Assembly: GCA_027922465.2 (NCBI GenBank)
Contig: BQMF02000371.1
Span: 310,001 to 374,000, forward strand
Origin: Turritopsis dohrnii
Lineage: Eukaryota; Cnidaria; Hydrozoa; Anthoathecata; Oceaniidae
DNA length: 64,000 bases
Direction: 5' to 3'
Of this stretch, positions 46,205 to 60,209 are shown piece by piece. Made by a program: the position numbers and the translations under genes. The notes beneath the pieces are model-generated. The model made no database searches and had not been told where the DNA came from. It saw only the letters and a program-made list of their open reading frames with translations. Positions within the stretch are counted from its first letter, which is position 1. The number at the start of each line of letters is the position of its first letter.

Positions 46205-48392
46205 TATATACACAGAGATGCCAACCCCCAAATTTTAAATGCGGATGATGGGCTTAACCAAGTGGGGCCTGACCCACCATGGTTGGGGCCTGAGGGAAAA
46301 TTTTTGCGAAATTAGAGGTCCAGATGCCCGGAACGAATAAAATAAAAAATCAAACGCAATAAAATAGCCTCCGTGTCCATTCAATTCAAGTCTCATCGTC
46401 TTCGAAAATTTATGGTCACGAACTGAAATACCAGCAGAGTCGTTGCAAAAAAATCTGAGACCAAAGAGCGCCGTTTTACCGGTGAACAACTCCATTCCAT
46501 GTTCGTTGCTTTTTCGCGCTTGATTAATAAAATGTAGACCCCCAGGATTTTTTTCCGCTGTCAAGAAGAAACCCGCGCATTATTGCTTGACACACAAATA
46601 GCAGGAGGTTTTCTGAAACTTTTTAAGAACACGGGTCTTGACAAATGTCCATAAACCGATCAGGATATGCGCTGGCTTCGAACATAGGCTAATGGGAACC
46701 CAGGTTTGGTTCCTGCTTCTTCCGGTTACAATAAACGAAAGAGAATAAGCCGTTTGTCTCCTTTTTGATATCCGTATGTCTGGCCGTCATAAAAACGGCT
46801 CTGGGTTCGAGGTTGACGACGAAGTCGGCATAGCCTTCGTTCTTAGCCTTTGACTTGAATGAATATATAGTTGGTATTTTATTCCAATGAGGCAAAAACA
46901 ACACAACAATGGATCAATATATAATTTTTCTTTTGATTTGGGGAAAAAGAAAATGCGGGTGAGTTCTGCGTCATTGAAGACGGCGGGTGAGTACCAGATA
47001 ATTGCGGGTGTCACTCGCCCAATGCAGGTGAGTTCACATATCTGTATACATAGACGACGGTATACTACCAAAACAAGTGGAATTATTTTAGCTTTTAAAA
47101 CCAGTTAGGAACAATCTCTAATTAAGCTATGCAGCTTAATTTGCAGCAGTTTCGCCTAACTTGACTATCAACGCTAAAATCTAATTATATAAGCTATTTC
47201 TATAAATTGGCTCTTTGGATATTTTTACCGTTAAACTGACCAATCAATTCACACCATGATAAGTGCATATGTAAATAGGACATAAAACATGTGATGGATA
47301 GTATCACCTTGGAACGTATCACCTTGTTTGTAGAAAAATCGTATGCAGAGCAAACAAGATATTTCCTTGACAGAAGGTTTGTGCCACTTGATTAAGTTAC
47401 TTGTATCTACTTTGACTTTTATTGCAGCTTTCTGTATTGGCAAGTTAGACGAATCATCTAATCAACTTGGAGATATGCCGCTTAATTTGTGAATGCCTCT
47501 GCTAAGAAGGCCGAAATATAACTTCAAATAAGCAAAATGTGAAACGATCCATAAACACGTCACTATTATGTTAATTTACGTTCACATAAAAATGTCACTA
47601 AAAGAATTGAATATCTAAGCTGTGTTTTGGACTTTCGGCTGCTTAGAATTTTTTGATTTTTCTGTCAAAACACTCTCAACCATTATGTAGTATAAACAAT
47701 TTAAACAATTTAACAATTTAACAATCGAAAAGATGTCGTCTGACCAGGAATATTTCTGTATATATATTTATATGCTTTTCATCTTTTTAATATTTTCTGC
47801 TACTTTGCCTAATTAGACATCATTCTTCTAAATTATTAAGTTTCGTTGCTTCATTGGAAGTTGTTCCTAACTGAAAACAGGTATATAAATCTTCTGAGCA
47901 CGAAATAACATTTGGTGAAATATATATATATAAAAATGGTTTAAAAGAGTTCGTCTATTAATGAATTTTTCTCACATGCAGTTAGGACCCACTGGACCAG
48001 AATCCATTGGTAGAATAATGAAAATTTATTACAAAGAATTGCCTCAATAATATATTGTTTAACTTATACATCCAATTGAATGATGACGATCTAGCATAGC
48101 AACTGCATAAAAATATAGCTCTAGGGAAAATATGACATGGTATATATAAATTTTTTTTATTTGTGGGTGGGGAAACTTAATGTAAAAACAAAACATTTTA
48201 TACCGCTGCACTTTTTCCATTGCAGATCAATTCTTCAGAAAATGAAGAAAGAAGAAAATGAACAATTTTTACATGAGGTTCTGCAAAAAACGCGTTCCTT
48301 ACTGTTTTTTGTCTTAATCTCAACAAATTCCATTAATGTTCTCGGCTTTTATTGAAAAAAATGTGAGTATATAATTTGTCATGGATAATCTA
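46205..48392. other. intergenic, no gene recognised
   Basis: Several open frames shorter than 110 residues occur on both strands, none with a recognisable domain or consistent splice sites. GCGGGTGAGT-type words recur near 46956-47035. Confidence 0.4.
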
Positions 48393-48642
48393 TTGCATTG
48401 CATCCCCAATCAATGCAACGTTTTTGGGGAAATATCTCGAAACCAATAGGGATATATAACTGACGTTTCTTGGGGTCCACAATACGAGTGATGGGGTGAT
48501 GCATCATTTGGGACTAAAATGTTTTTTAGTGCTGCGGCTATGATGTCATCAAAATCTTTGATAGGTGAGATCTCAGTAATGGTTGATCGTAGTAAAACGA
48601 TCCCATACACTTTTTTGATCAGTTTTTTGAGCTCTACAACAT
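48393..48642 (+). repeat. dispersed repeat family R1, copy C
   Basis: About 250 bases collinear with copy A at 11318-11592, from TTGCATTGCATCCCCAATC to TTTTTTGAGCTCTACAAC. Confidence 0.88.
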
Positions 48643-49247
48643 TGGTTTCCAATTCACAAATTATATAAAATTTTTGTCACAGGGTACGCACACGAGAAAG
48701 GCGACTTTGACGCATCATTTTCGAAGTTAAACTCAATAAAAAATTTTAAAAAATTTTTTACTAGTTTGTTTACATCAACGAGAATGTTGCAAAGTAAAGT
48801 GTCCTAAATTACAAATTATGTAAATCTATATAAATGATAATTTCACGATTTTACAATACAATTCTCGATCTTGTACTCTCAAATCAGTAGAAGAAGATGA
48901 ACAAACAAACAAGAAACAAACAAAAACTTCTGTTTGCCTTGAAAAATATATAATCAACAGAAAAGATTTGAAAAACCACATTTATTGCTGTACTAAAACA
49001 AATTGGCATCATATATTTCTAATGTGGTTTTGGAAATTGTAACTTTCAAGTTATTCTCTCTCATATTTTGCTGGTTGTCCTGTATTAAAAGTAATTTTCT
49101 CACTATTACAGAGCAGAATAAAATAATTATTATATATATATATTATTTTTATGTCACACAACATGATATAAAGAACAAGAACATAGAATTTGGAAAGTAA
49201 AGCTTTTAAATTGTGCATATAGTTTGCTGCTGGTCATTTTGTGATTG

Positions 49248-52200
49248 ATGAATATCTTACCGAAGAAAAGGTATAATGTTATTATATATAAATGCTGATG
49301 TCATTAAATGTATAAATGTTGGGACACTAAGAACACTAACCTACATTTTGATATGTATGTTACACGTTTTGGTAAAATTCTTCTTCAGACATCTTGCCTC
49401 ATTTTAGTTCTTTATTATAGTAATAATGTTGCATTTAATGTGAATGCCTTTGGTACACGAATGTTCTCTGAATAGTGTTATAACTATCTAAAGAACATAC
49501 TGAGGCAGAAAAGTAATAAACAAGGGAGTTAGAATATCAATTTTATATGTATATATATATATATACCGGGTGAGTCAAAAAAAAGTACCATTGTTTCACA
49601 AAAAATATCTTTCAATAAAATATCTTTATTTCTGAATAGAGGACTCATTTACCTGTATTTTGATGTATCACTTTTCTAATTTGGTTGAGTAGAAAAAAAG
49701 TTATGGAAAAATCTTTGAAAAATGGAAAAACAAGCCAAGCAAAATATTCCTGCAAGATTCTTTGATTAAATTCGATAATATTAATGAAAAGGCTATGGGG
49801 ATTGAAAGAAAAGACACAATTGTCTAATCACCTTTTTAGTAATATTTACCCTGGGAAATTGGGTGCACACCCAAAGTCTTCGTAGTACGGAGTTGCGGCA
49901 TTTCTCAATAGTTTATACAAGGCAGTCTTTATAAAAAGTTTCAGGGAATAAGATAGTTTTATGGGAATAAGAAAATTAATTTTTAGCACATTAATTGTAT
50001 AACGTATTTCCTTTAATAAACGCCGCCCTCTGATAAACGCGCTCTCTATTAAACGCCGCACTTATAGCCGAACGTTTGTCGTAAACGCCGCCCTCTAATA
50101 AATGCCTCCCTCTATTAAACGCCGCATCTTGAAAATCGGTGTTTATTAGAAAACAGGTTAAACAAGAATTATAAAAAAGTTTTCATGTCATACAAGAGAA
50201 CATTGCTCTTCTTGGACATTTTCGTAAACATATCTTTTGTGTAAAACATTTTCACACAACCTTTTGTAACTTTTTTAAGGATAAGAAAGCATTATTATTT
50301 AAGTTTGCTTCGGTCCAATTTTTCATTTTGTAATAAACGCCGCCCTCTAAAGAACGCCTCCCTCTATTAAACGCCGCATCCAAAAACTTGAATTTGTAAT
50401 AAACGCCGCGGCGTTTATTAGAGGAAATACGGTATGTTCCTTTCTGGTTTGCAATAAAAACATAGATCTTGTTTTGAAACATTTTGCTTGGCTTTTTTGT
50501 CATAATTATATATTTAATAGAAAGATATTTTTTGTGAAACACCAGTACTTTTTTTGACTCACCTGGTATATGTATATACCATGAATGTGTGAAGAAATTA
50601 TAAATGAGGAACAAAAATTTTAAAAACACAGCTTTTATATTAATTCAATTTTAATCTTCATTTTAACTTTACAAAAGAATAGATTCAAATAGTTTCATTT
50701 TCAAGATTGTTTCCATTCTATAAAATTGTTTTGCCTGTTAACATGCAAACCATGTAATTTCATTCAGTCTTCCTATTGCATCAGTGCTGGAAAAGATTCA
50801 TTGATCCCTATACAGATATTCGTGCTTTATAGGTGGCATGTGCGAAATCAAGACAATAAAGAACGAGTCAGGCGAGACGAAGAAAATGCTCGCTTGGAGC
50901 TGAAGAAAGAGGAAGAACGAATCTTGCTAGCGGTAATGTTTTGTAACTAACTTTACTTTAATATACTTTATTTCATGTGCTCTTTGATAATCAATTTTGA
51001 TAATCTAGAATCTGTATTATGTTGGTTTCAAAACTTCACAACATGATTTCTAATATGTTACAGGAGCAAGAGGCACGCATTTCTTTATTGAGGAAGAAAA
51101 ATGCTATCATCGACGAAACAAATGAAGATGACGAGAGTCGCACAGTTGCAATCAAGAAAATTGATTCTGATGGTCATTTCAATTTGTTTGCTGTAGAAGA
51201 AGAAGCTGTAAGTAGAAAGTACTTTCTTTTACATTGAATTTCATCTACGAAATTGCAGAGCACATGAGCAGTTTATGATGATTTGATTGAGAGAATGCTT
51301 AACTTAATGACTTTCACAAAAGAACTTTGAGTTTGTCTAAGGTTTCTTGATTATCTATTGTAAAATCAAAGATTGCGATTTTGATTATGTTGAGGTCTTG
51401 CATAATGTATGTAGTAATTTTTATTGTCATAGTTTATTCTGGATTCCTTTGTTCTTCAAAAATGCAATTTTGTGAAATAAAATTTCCCAATTGTTGTTGG
51501 ACAAAGGCATATTTTTGTTTTACTGATTACAAACAGTCTTTTTTTGTGTCATGTTCAGGGTGGGAAAGTCATTAAAGAAAATGAAGATTATAAGAAAGAA
51601 AAGGAAAAAGAGAAGGAAGATTATGAGAAGAAGATTGGCTTATTGACTTATGTTGGACAATCTTCAATCGAAGCAAAAGGTATCAACACATCAAGTTTCG
51701 TTCCTTGAATAAGTCAGAGTTTATCATCTCATGAAGAAGCGAGTTTATATTGGCTGCATTTCGACAGCTACAGCTGTCATCGAGCGACAGGAAAAGTTTG
51801 AAATTATTTTTTGGCTATATGTATGTTCGAGGTGATAATTATAGGATCGAAATACATAAATTGTACATAAAGTATTTCCTTCTGGTGATTCTTTTCTAAA
51901 AGTGAAATTAAAAAGAAGAAAGTATATATAACCATAGATTAATGAAAAAGTTTAACTGCTAAAGTCAAACCAGATCAAAATTTCTCTCTGTATAAGATAT
52001 AGTTTTACATCTCAGCCCAAAAACCATCTGTTTAGAAACGTCTCATTATTAATTCTTAAGGTGTGAGTAAGGGAAAAATCATTGACTTTTTTGAAAAAAA
52101 GTTTTTTTGCACATCAGAATGAAAGGAACTCTGAATTTTCCAATGGTGAAACTATTTTTTCAGGAAGTGGATGGGAAGTCCGTTTATTTTCCAAAACCGT

Positions 52201-54411
52201 TGTATTAGCGGCTAATTTGTGTACATTAAAGACCATGAAAAAATAAAACATATTGATCATGTTGCGTATTGATCCCTTTGTTTCAAAATTCCGTTTCATA
52301 AATAATTAATTAGTTCACGCAATAAAGAAAAATCTTTAAAGCTGTTTTTTTCAGTGTTCACTTTTCGTGTCAGAGCCACTAACGTTTGATGCTTCATTTA
52401 CAAAACTAAAAAAGCTCTGACAGTTAGACTTGGCTTACTGAAAAGCTGAAGGGTAGATCTAAAAACGGTTTTTTTTTTATCTTTTTAATTTGAACAGAAT
52501 ATGAGTTATAGTCTTGAAAGCAAAAAAAATGAAAACAGAAAACGATACTTTTGAGAAATTGAAAATAACTCTGAAAATAATTTGTTTGAGTAAAAAAAGA
52601 AAAAACCGTTTTTTACTCTATCTCTTGTGATTACAAAAGTGTAAAAAACATAAGTTAAACTTAACTCGTTTTGTAAATGGAGCTACGTTTTTACAACAAG
52701 ATTCATTTTCTTTGACTCGTTCTAAAATCTTACATTTTTAGTTTACCTTAAAATTTTTAACATGGGCTTTTAGAGATGTAAATAAGCTTTCCGAAAATGT
52801 ATCATACTTGATATAAACATATTCCTGTCAAAGGAATTAATTAAAAAACAAAAACACGTTTTTTTCCCTTACTCACACCTTAAATTAGACAATTTGTATA
52901 ATTAGATAATATAGGATGTAAGAAAGCTATTTTTTTCCCACAGTAGTGAGAATGTTTCCCCATAAAACTAAGTGCTGCGACTGAAGAAATACCACTGCTC
53001 GATCACATCAAATAACAGCCTCCACCAATTGAAAAAACTTTGGCTGTAAAACTAAATTCAAAATGTTTTTAAAAGCAGTCTTTTCCACCAAAAATGAAAA
53101 TATTTTCTACTAGAAAAGAACGAACGACCATGGTATTTGGAACAAAAGAAACCGATGCGAAATGACTCCAGGTACTAAGTTTAATAAATACGAACTGTAC
53201 TATACATAAACTATACCCTTACTTCTAAAAATAGAAATGACAGAGCGTTAAGTAATCCTTCTTTTTGCATTGCTCATTGTTGTTCTTAGTGATTCGGAAA
53301 AAGAAGAATCGAAGAAGACCAAACTTGATCCAATGAGCGTGGTTGACTCTACTTTGAAGAGGAAAAAAGATAATAGGCACAAGAAAAAAAAGAAGAAGAA
53401 GAAAAAAGGCGAAGAGGTTTGTAACCATGAGAAAGGGCATAACTCGTACAGTTGGATTGTGCCATTCAAAAACCACAATATTCTCTAGTAAAGGTTCACA
53501 TTCGTAATCACGTTCAGTTTCTTCACGGGTTAAGCACGTGCGTGTTACTTCGAATATTGAGTTAATCTTTATTACATTAGATGTGTGATATATCGGTTTT
53601 TAATGGCGGCATTAACTTTGTCTCGTGTTCATTCTGCTTTTCTAAATTTTTTTCTGATATTTTTTTGAATTTCCATCTTGTTTTTATTGTGTTTTCGGAT
53701 TGACAAAATGTTGTTTTTTTTAACATAAGAAGAACATAAAGTTCTCATGTAGGTACATATTTTCTCGAATACCTTCCTTTGTTGCCCTTCTCTTGAAAAA
53801 GCTCATTGTATACATCTGGTGAAATGTCTGCGGGAATCTGATTGGTGTTGGGGAAGAACGGCTTCAATCCAAGAACATACTAGCTAAATCCAGTGTAATT
53901 TATCAATTTTATGACGTAACAAAACCTTTGCAAATTTTCACAAATAAAATTTCCGACCCGTTCATGGAATTCAGTAAGCTATTATTATTCTTTCAGTGTT
54001 CATTTATAGAAAGAGAAGCCACGTGTGACGTCATCTTCCAGTAAATTGTCAATCGAAGAATTACGAGAAAAACGCCTTCAAAGAGAAAGACTGGAGAGAG
54101 AAAGGGCGGAGAAGTTATTACGGAATCTGTCTGGTGGTCACGATGGCGCGAGGGCGCAACTCGAAAACGACCCAACGAGGTGTGTAAAAATATATTCTTT
54201 TGCGTTCCTGTTATCGTTGCCTTCTTAGGAAGGTCACATTTGCAGCCGTAAAATTTAAAATTCCTTGCCAGGTATGAAAAGATATGCTTTTGCTTATTCA
54301 GTTTTAAAACATTTCAGTGATCAGATAGTTTTTTTTCATAGATATTCTAATCAATTCCATCCTGATATTGCCCGGAGGAGATCTGGTCACGATCGACATA
54401 AACCGTACTGA
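49248..54411 (+). CDS. LENG1: LENG1 family protein (splicing-associated), complete, eight exons
   Basis: Exons 49248-49270, 50833-50932, 51064-51207, 51559-51679, 53114-53171, 53290-53416, 54010-54179 and 54342-54411. All have GT/AG borders and matching phases, giving 270 residues (human LENG1 is 264). Exon 1 encodes MNILPKK; exon 2 WHVRNQDNKERVRRDEENAR, the conserved N terminus of the family (Cir_N domain). Next come EARISLLRKK, an acidic middle, IGLLTYVGQSSIEAK, PWYLEQKKP in a 58-base exon, a Lys-rich stretch, a coiled-coil-like LREKRLQRERLERERAEKLL, and the C-terminal signature RYSNQFHPDIARR. LENG1 proteins are nuclear and reported with spliceosome components; the exact role is unclear. 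Human LENG1 shares MNILPKKSWHVRNKDN and the ending RYNSQFNPQLARR. Intron 1 contains nested mobile elements; intron 4 is 1.4 kb without an identified feature. Confidence 0.94.
49563..50569. mobile_element. inverted-repeat element in LENG1 intron 1
   Basis: Ends ATACCGGGTGAGTCAAAAAA and the inverse ATACCAGGTGAGTCAAAAAA. The inverted repeats extend for about 60 bases (GTTTCACAAAAAATATCTTT). No coding sequence. It is split by the element at 50000-50434. Confidence 0.88.
50000..50434. mobile_element. nested MITE with AAACGCCGC repeats
   Basis: Ends ACGTATTTCCTTTAATAAAC and the inverse CGTATTTCCTCTAATAAACG. Subterminal runs of 'taaacgccgccctctattaa' occur on both sides. It sits inside the larger inverted-repeat element. 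Confidence 0.8.
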
Positions 54412-54571
54412 TCGGAAAAGAGTGCCGGAAATGCCGTTCATGGTCACGGAATGTAAATTTCCAGTTTCCGATAATCAACGGAGTCATTTGCAGCTGTTAG
54501 AAAAGCAAGGCCGAGCGTATTTCTTTTGAAGTCGTTGAGATTTAAGATGAACAGAAAGTTTCTTTAACGGG

Positions 54572-54577
54572 AATAAA
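54572..54577 (+). terminator. polyadenylation signal of LENG1
   Basis: AATAAA 161 bases after the LENG1 stop codon, in the context GGGAATAAACAT. Confidence 0.55.
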
Positions 54578-54579
54578 CA

Positions 54580-55924
54580 TAACCCTGTAAAATTCTGTTG
54601 GCTCCATATAATTTAGTTTGCTGGTCAACTGTGCACACAAGCTGATACATTGAGAAGGCTGGCAATGTTTCTGAAAAAACCGTGAAATTCTTGAAACATG
54701 AAACTTCAAAAGTTTACTACATCTAATTGTACATGTTACGAAATGCAACTTCCGTCTGTATATTCTACATTACGTATACATCTTTGTAAAAAAAACATGC
54801 GAGTATTAGCTATTAGCTAGATGTTTCTCCTCGTTTATGTTGGGAAGAATCCAACAGAGCACTAGTCATGGTGCTGTAGTATAATTAACCCAGTGGGAAT
54901 ATTTGCTGAAAAGTCACTGCGAGGGAGTGTATTTCTATAGAAATACACGTGCAATTTCAATGAAAATGCTCTTCAACACAGTGACTTTTTGACGATTTTG
55001 CCCGCTGGGAATACACATGAATTGTTGAAACTACACGATTTCCACAGTTGAGTTTAAGTATTTGGTTTAATAGTGATATGACGTTGTATTTTTTACGTAA
55101 TTGAAACTTGAGACTTCAAGCAATGACCTTCAAATACTGTCACGTGATTCTTCATTTTTCCCGCGAAAATCAGCCTCAATAATGACTAAGATAAATGTCA
55201 TCTCAGCTCTGAAGGTTCAAATAAGTCTTCAAAAAACTCGAAAGTATTGAGTTAACGTTCGTAACAAATTGTCAAGCAGACGTAAGTTATATGCATGACT
55301 GAAAGCCATGTCTCAACCCCTTTGGAGAGGTTATTATATGAAAAATCTCGACGGAGGAGTACATTTCTCTACGGAAGTGCGCAAAAATATTGACATTTTC
55401 TATGAAAACACACTTCATCGTAGCGAATTCAAGCTTCTTTTCTTTGAACTACTTTGTGCCTCGTGATTCTTATAAAAAAAAAATTTCCTGACGTCATATG
55501 CCATCCTAGTGCAAAACAGACGTCAGTTAAGACTGATTCATTCATAAGTTGTTCAGAACGCATGCACATACTAAAATAATAAACAAATTCCACAGTGTCT
55601 TGAGAACCGACATCGAGTTAATAATACAATCAATCTTAAAAGGTATTATTCCTAATCAAGTTAGGTTATGTATATTAAAATATGTTCTTAGTTCCTCGAC
55701 TTCCTGAACACAGTTACGTAGTTAACATTGATGAATTTTTGTCTGAGGAGTGTGCAGGTTCGTCAAGATAACAGATGAAATTTCTCCATCAAGTAATATG
55801 TGTATCGTCTCTCTTTTTTTATCTAGTTTTTCACTAATTTCTTTTCTATTTATATAACGAGTATAAATTTGTATATAAGCATTTGCTAACCTCAACAGTA
55901 GAATGGATTTCTTCTTTGGCCAGC
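54580..55924. other. intergenic, no gene recognised
   Basis: AT-rich with short inverted words such as AAGTCACTG/CAGTGACTT near 54920-54985. Nothing supports a gene. Confidence 0.4.
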
Positions 55925-56487
55925 TAGATGTCGAAATATCGTTGTCTGTAACTCTTATGTCGAAATATCGTTGCCTGTAACTCTTATGTCGAAATGTCGT
56001 TGCCTGTAACTCTTATGTCGAAATGTCGTTGCCTGTAACTCTTATGTCGAAATATCGTTGCCTGTAACTCTTATGTCGAAATATCGTTGTCTGTAACTCT
56101 TATGTCGAAATATCGTTGTCTGTAACTCTTACTGTATATGCATCTACCGGTTTCAAACCAGCTAATCTTTACGGTCAAAACCTTGTTAAATTTGTTTGGG
56201 AGGGTGAGGTTTTGGCCAAGTGATGTCTCGTTCTTCCAAACGCTTTTAACAGAGTTTTCACTGAGAAGTTTGATGGTTTGAAACCGGTAGATGCATACCC
56301 TCTTATGTCGAAATATCGTTGTCTGTAACTCTTATGTCGAAATATCGTTGTCTGTAACTCTTATGTCGAAATATCGTTGTCTGTAACTCTTATGTCCAAA
56401 TGTCGTTCTCTGTAACTCTTATGTCGAAATATCGTTGTCTGTAACTCTTATGTCGAAATATCGTTCTCTGTAACTCTTATGTCTGTT
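55925..56487. repeat. 29-bp satellite array split by an insertion
   Basis: Tandem units of AACTCTTATGTCGAAATATC followed by GTTGCCTGT. About 7 units precede 56131 and 6-7 follow 56300. Confidence 0.95.
56132..56299. mobile_element. MITE inserted in the 29-bp satellite
   Basis: Perfect 24-base inverted repeats starting TATGCATCTACCGGTTTCAA bound a 170-base segment. CTCTTA of the satellite unit is repeated on each side and may be the target duplication. Confidence 0.9.
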
Positions 56488-56489
56488 CA

Positions 56490-57730
56490 TTTACTTCAAC
56501 ATTTTGTTTCATTTCTTTAATTTATTGTAGTAACAGAATCTCCTAAATTTTTTTTAAAATTTGAATTCGCGCAGTCTTTAACTCGTTTTGAAGGATATTT
56601 TGCCTGTTTTATGATTGTACGGAAAAAGCTAATCTGGGTTGGTTATTACAGTGGATTTCTCAATGTGCCCATCAATAAGTCATCTCCAGCAAACTGTACT
56701 TCCCTCAGTACTCCGCTGGGAAATAAAACACTCTCTAAATAGTATTCCCGCTATTTATTTGTCAGTGCGTATACCAGTTTCATTTGGAGGAAAAAAAGTC
56801 TCTATAAAATTAATGTAAAGTTCTGTCTACACATTGGACATTCTGAAATATATTTTAAATGACAAATGCTAGTTTAAATTCTTATACGAAAAAAAGACTG
56901 AAACTATTTAGGGGACCTGTTTGCATCAAATCAACCTTAACTTGGTTTTCAATGAACAATTGGGATTTTAAATTTCATAGGGAATTTCCCTTAGCAGTAG
57001 TGGTTGAGCTAATTCAGAGTGACATCGTGAAAGCTTTTCTCTTTTAATCAAAATCTTAATTTGTTGTATTAGTTTAAGGTCAAACTCTGAATTCTTTTTG
57101 GTTTGAACCAAAACACATCAACGACCTGTAACGATGTAAACAGGATGTTAATTGCATAATCTTATTTTTTCATGGTAAATTGGAAATGCGTTTTGAATGT
57201 AGGTAAACATTTCCTGCTTTTTCTGTCAGAAATTGAGGAGAAAATGTAAAAATGACCCGAAGGAAATAGTTATCATTTTTAGTAAGTGAGAATTGCTGGT
57301 TGATGTTCAAAAGCTTACTATATTATCAATCTTGTTAACGGTTGCTTCAAGCCAGACATTTTTTGCATTGTTATATTCTCTGAATGAGAGACAGTCATTT
57401 CTTATAATAAGAAAAAGAATATACAAAAGAAATTTTAAAGTTAAAGCAGCACTTTCGAATTTATTTGTTGCTAAGTTAAAAGTTTGCTCCTAGGAAAGTC
57501 ACTTAAACTTTTAGCAGATTTTCCTAGGATTTCTCATAAACTGGTTCCTTAGAATAAAGAGAGTTCATTCAATGAAAGTATAAAGTAAGCTCTTATCTAC
57601 AACATAAAACCAGAAACTAGAATCATACATATATAAATGCTATATCTAATGTACCATATTTTTACCAGTTTTTTCAAAGTGTAGCTATATATTACAAACC
57701 GATCAATCAGGAAGGGATGGATTCAGCAGT
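56490..57730. other. intergenic, no gene recognised
   Basis: Short AT-rich open frames only, none with recognisable motifs. Confidence 0.4.
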
Positions 57731-57738
57731 GATCAGAT

Positions 57739-57993
57739 CTAACATCGTCTCGTCTCGCACAGAGTCTGTGCGAAGATTTTCTTTACTGATTGACAACCTC
57801 GTAAACATAGGAGTTCGCAAGGCAAGCTGAAACTTATTCTCGTAACGAACCAGTTTTTAATTAAGCTGGGATCGTTATCTTGTTTTTCAGCTTTTATTTT
57901 CGCTAGTCGACTGTAGAAGGTGAAACAATTCTTCACCATGCCTCCAAAGCACGTAAGAAAAAGGGGTGCAAGGCATGCCACGATCGATGGCAC
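57739..57993 (-). pseudogene. possible retroelement/integrase-type remnant
   Basis: An 84-residue minus-strand frame contains SRLAKIKAEKQDNDPSLIKN and FVTRISFSLPCELLCLRG. This resembles a conserved tail (RxxxSFxLLRxxLLCLRGSR) seen at the end of some cnidarian retroelement proteins. The match is short and from memory of the pattern. Confidence 0.3.
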
Positions 57994-57999
57994 GACCGT

Positions 58000-60208
58000 T
58001 GTCTGTTTGCTTGTTAATTTGATTGATGTGAAGCTTCAAGTGTCTGAGTGAGGTAAGATTAAGCAGTAAGGTTGAAAACCTTAACATCCTAGTACGGTAT
58101 TTGTTCCTTCACCCAGATCCCTATGCCAGAAACATAAACTCTCGCTCCATCACTGTTTATGGGCTGAGGCTGGCAATTCTTCTCTTGTTACGTGTTTTTT
58201 ACGTGTATTTTCGTATCTAGTTCTTATTCGTGTATCTTTTTTCGTGTATCGCAACATCCAACTTATTAAGCTGCAATCAGAGTTGTTAGCTTTCATAATA
58301 TTAGTTGCTACGTTCCTTAAAAGAGTTGTACACGAAGTCCTCACCTTGTCTGTCGTTGCCATGATTGTTGCTACCATAACTGTCTTTAGAAATGGTTGAA
58401 TAATATACCGACTTTTTACATCACCAAAACAAAACAGACGAAATCCCAGATTTGTACATGGGTGCAACATCTTTAGAAATATGAGTTATTACTTCTGTTT
58501 GTTAATTTTTCCCATCTAAGTTTTCTTATGAATTCAAAGGTTGAAAACAAAACACTCGTGAACACCCATCCGTTTTTTTATACTATTGGATTTGATTGTG
58601 ATTTTGGAACGTCAGTATGCTATCGGAAGAATGGCACATTGCAGATATTGGGACATAAGACCCACCTCGAACTTAAGTTTTGTTGTCTTTATTTGCCTGT
58701 ATTTAAATGAAGAAGAAGTCACGTGATTGAGGACCTTTACCAAGATCTTGTTAAACAAGAAGTTCATTTATTCAAAATCAATTTTAAACTCTATCTTCAG
58801 AGATCTGGAAAATCCGAGTTACAAAATCGATTAATAAAGTCGAGTTATGGATTATGACGTCATTAATCGAGTTATTAACTTGAAAGTTTTAATTTTCCAT
58901 ATCACTTCAAGCTTTTAATTTTTAATGGCTAACTCTTGTTTCACTGGAGTTTGGTTTACATGGCCAGGTATGTGCGAATCTTTATGTCTCATGTTTTCTT
59001 GAAAATAAAAGAAATGAGAAGAAATGTAAATTTCATATACACATCTGCGACTTTCATTAATATTTCAAAACTGCTGCTTCACCAAAATTTTAAATGGCCA
59101 TGAAGGCGACCTTTATCGAGTTTTGTGGTATTGGGTGTGTTTAGTTTTGACGGAAACGTCGCACCTTGGAAAGGCGCCTGAAAGACACCTGAAAATTGAC
59201 ATAAAGAATAATATTTCTTTTTCAAATTCTGAGAGTTTCTTATTTGAAAACGTAAGAAGTCGTGACGATTCAGAGTTCAAAATTTGGCTACAAAATAAAT
59301 GTAAAATCTTGAAATTCATTTTCATCCGCTTACTAGGATTGTAAAAGCCAATGGAAGCATCCAGTTTTAAACAATATCTGAGAGATTGTCGCAATTGTAA
59401 AAGTTTCAGGAAACCGTTGGAAAATTTACTTGTCTAGATTTATGGATGTTGTAAATCGTTTTCTTTATGTTATCTGGCATTATCAGTTGTAGGAGACCTT
59501 TTCGTTAGGAGGCGTTCACTGTGATATCAAAAACAGAGACTCGTGAGACTGAAGAAAACAATAACCTTAACAGATCCTTTGATTTCTTCATCCTTCTTGC
59601 TTGTCAAAACTGTGAGGAAAAAAAGTTTTGTTTTAAACACAGACGCTTTTGTTATACCGTGATATTAGACTCAGCTGGTAGTTAAATTGTTTATCTCTGA
59701 CAGGTGTTTTGGTGTCTTTTATTTCTAAATAAAAGTGTACAACAAGCATCATTTTTTTCCATGGATGTTTGATTTGTATGTGATCCGCCTTATGGGTGTG
59801 GACAGAGTTATCAGAAAATACCAAAAAAGTAACGAACACAAATTTATCAAACCTTTCCTGAATTACCGTGTTAATGAGTTATGTAGTTTCTTTTCGTTTT
59901 TATATATTCTATTGTTTTACAAAATTCATATCTTTATTATTAGTTATATGCACTTAACGTGTTTTTCTTTATACAAGAAATGTACGATTTAAACAAGACT
60001 TGATTTTTAAATTTTACCAGTATCTCACGTTTCTTAACTCTTTCTTACGAACTAGACAAGAAGGGGTTGAAAGGCTGGTGAGTTAAAATCGTGTGTAATG
60101 GCATCAATAATCATGTTAAAATATAAGGCGATAATGTTAGAATGTTTCCTCCAATCAGGTAAGAATGAATTGTAAGAACGATAAGGTTGATCATAATCAA
60201 CGATTATT
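58000..60208. other. intergenic, no gene recognised
   Basis: Open frames up to about 106 residues occur at 58150-58470 (minus) and 59113-59394 (minus). None shows a domain, signal peptide or splice support. Confidence 0.4.
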
Positions 60209-60209
60209 G

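Noticed and set aside
53248..53478. Phe-rich minus-strand open frames
   Set aside because: Antisense of the Lys-rich exon 6 of LENG1.
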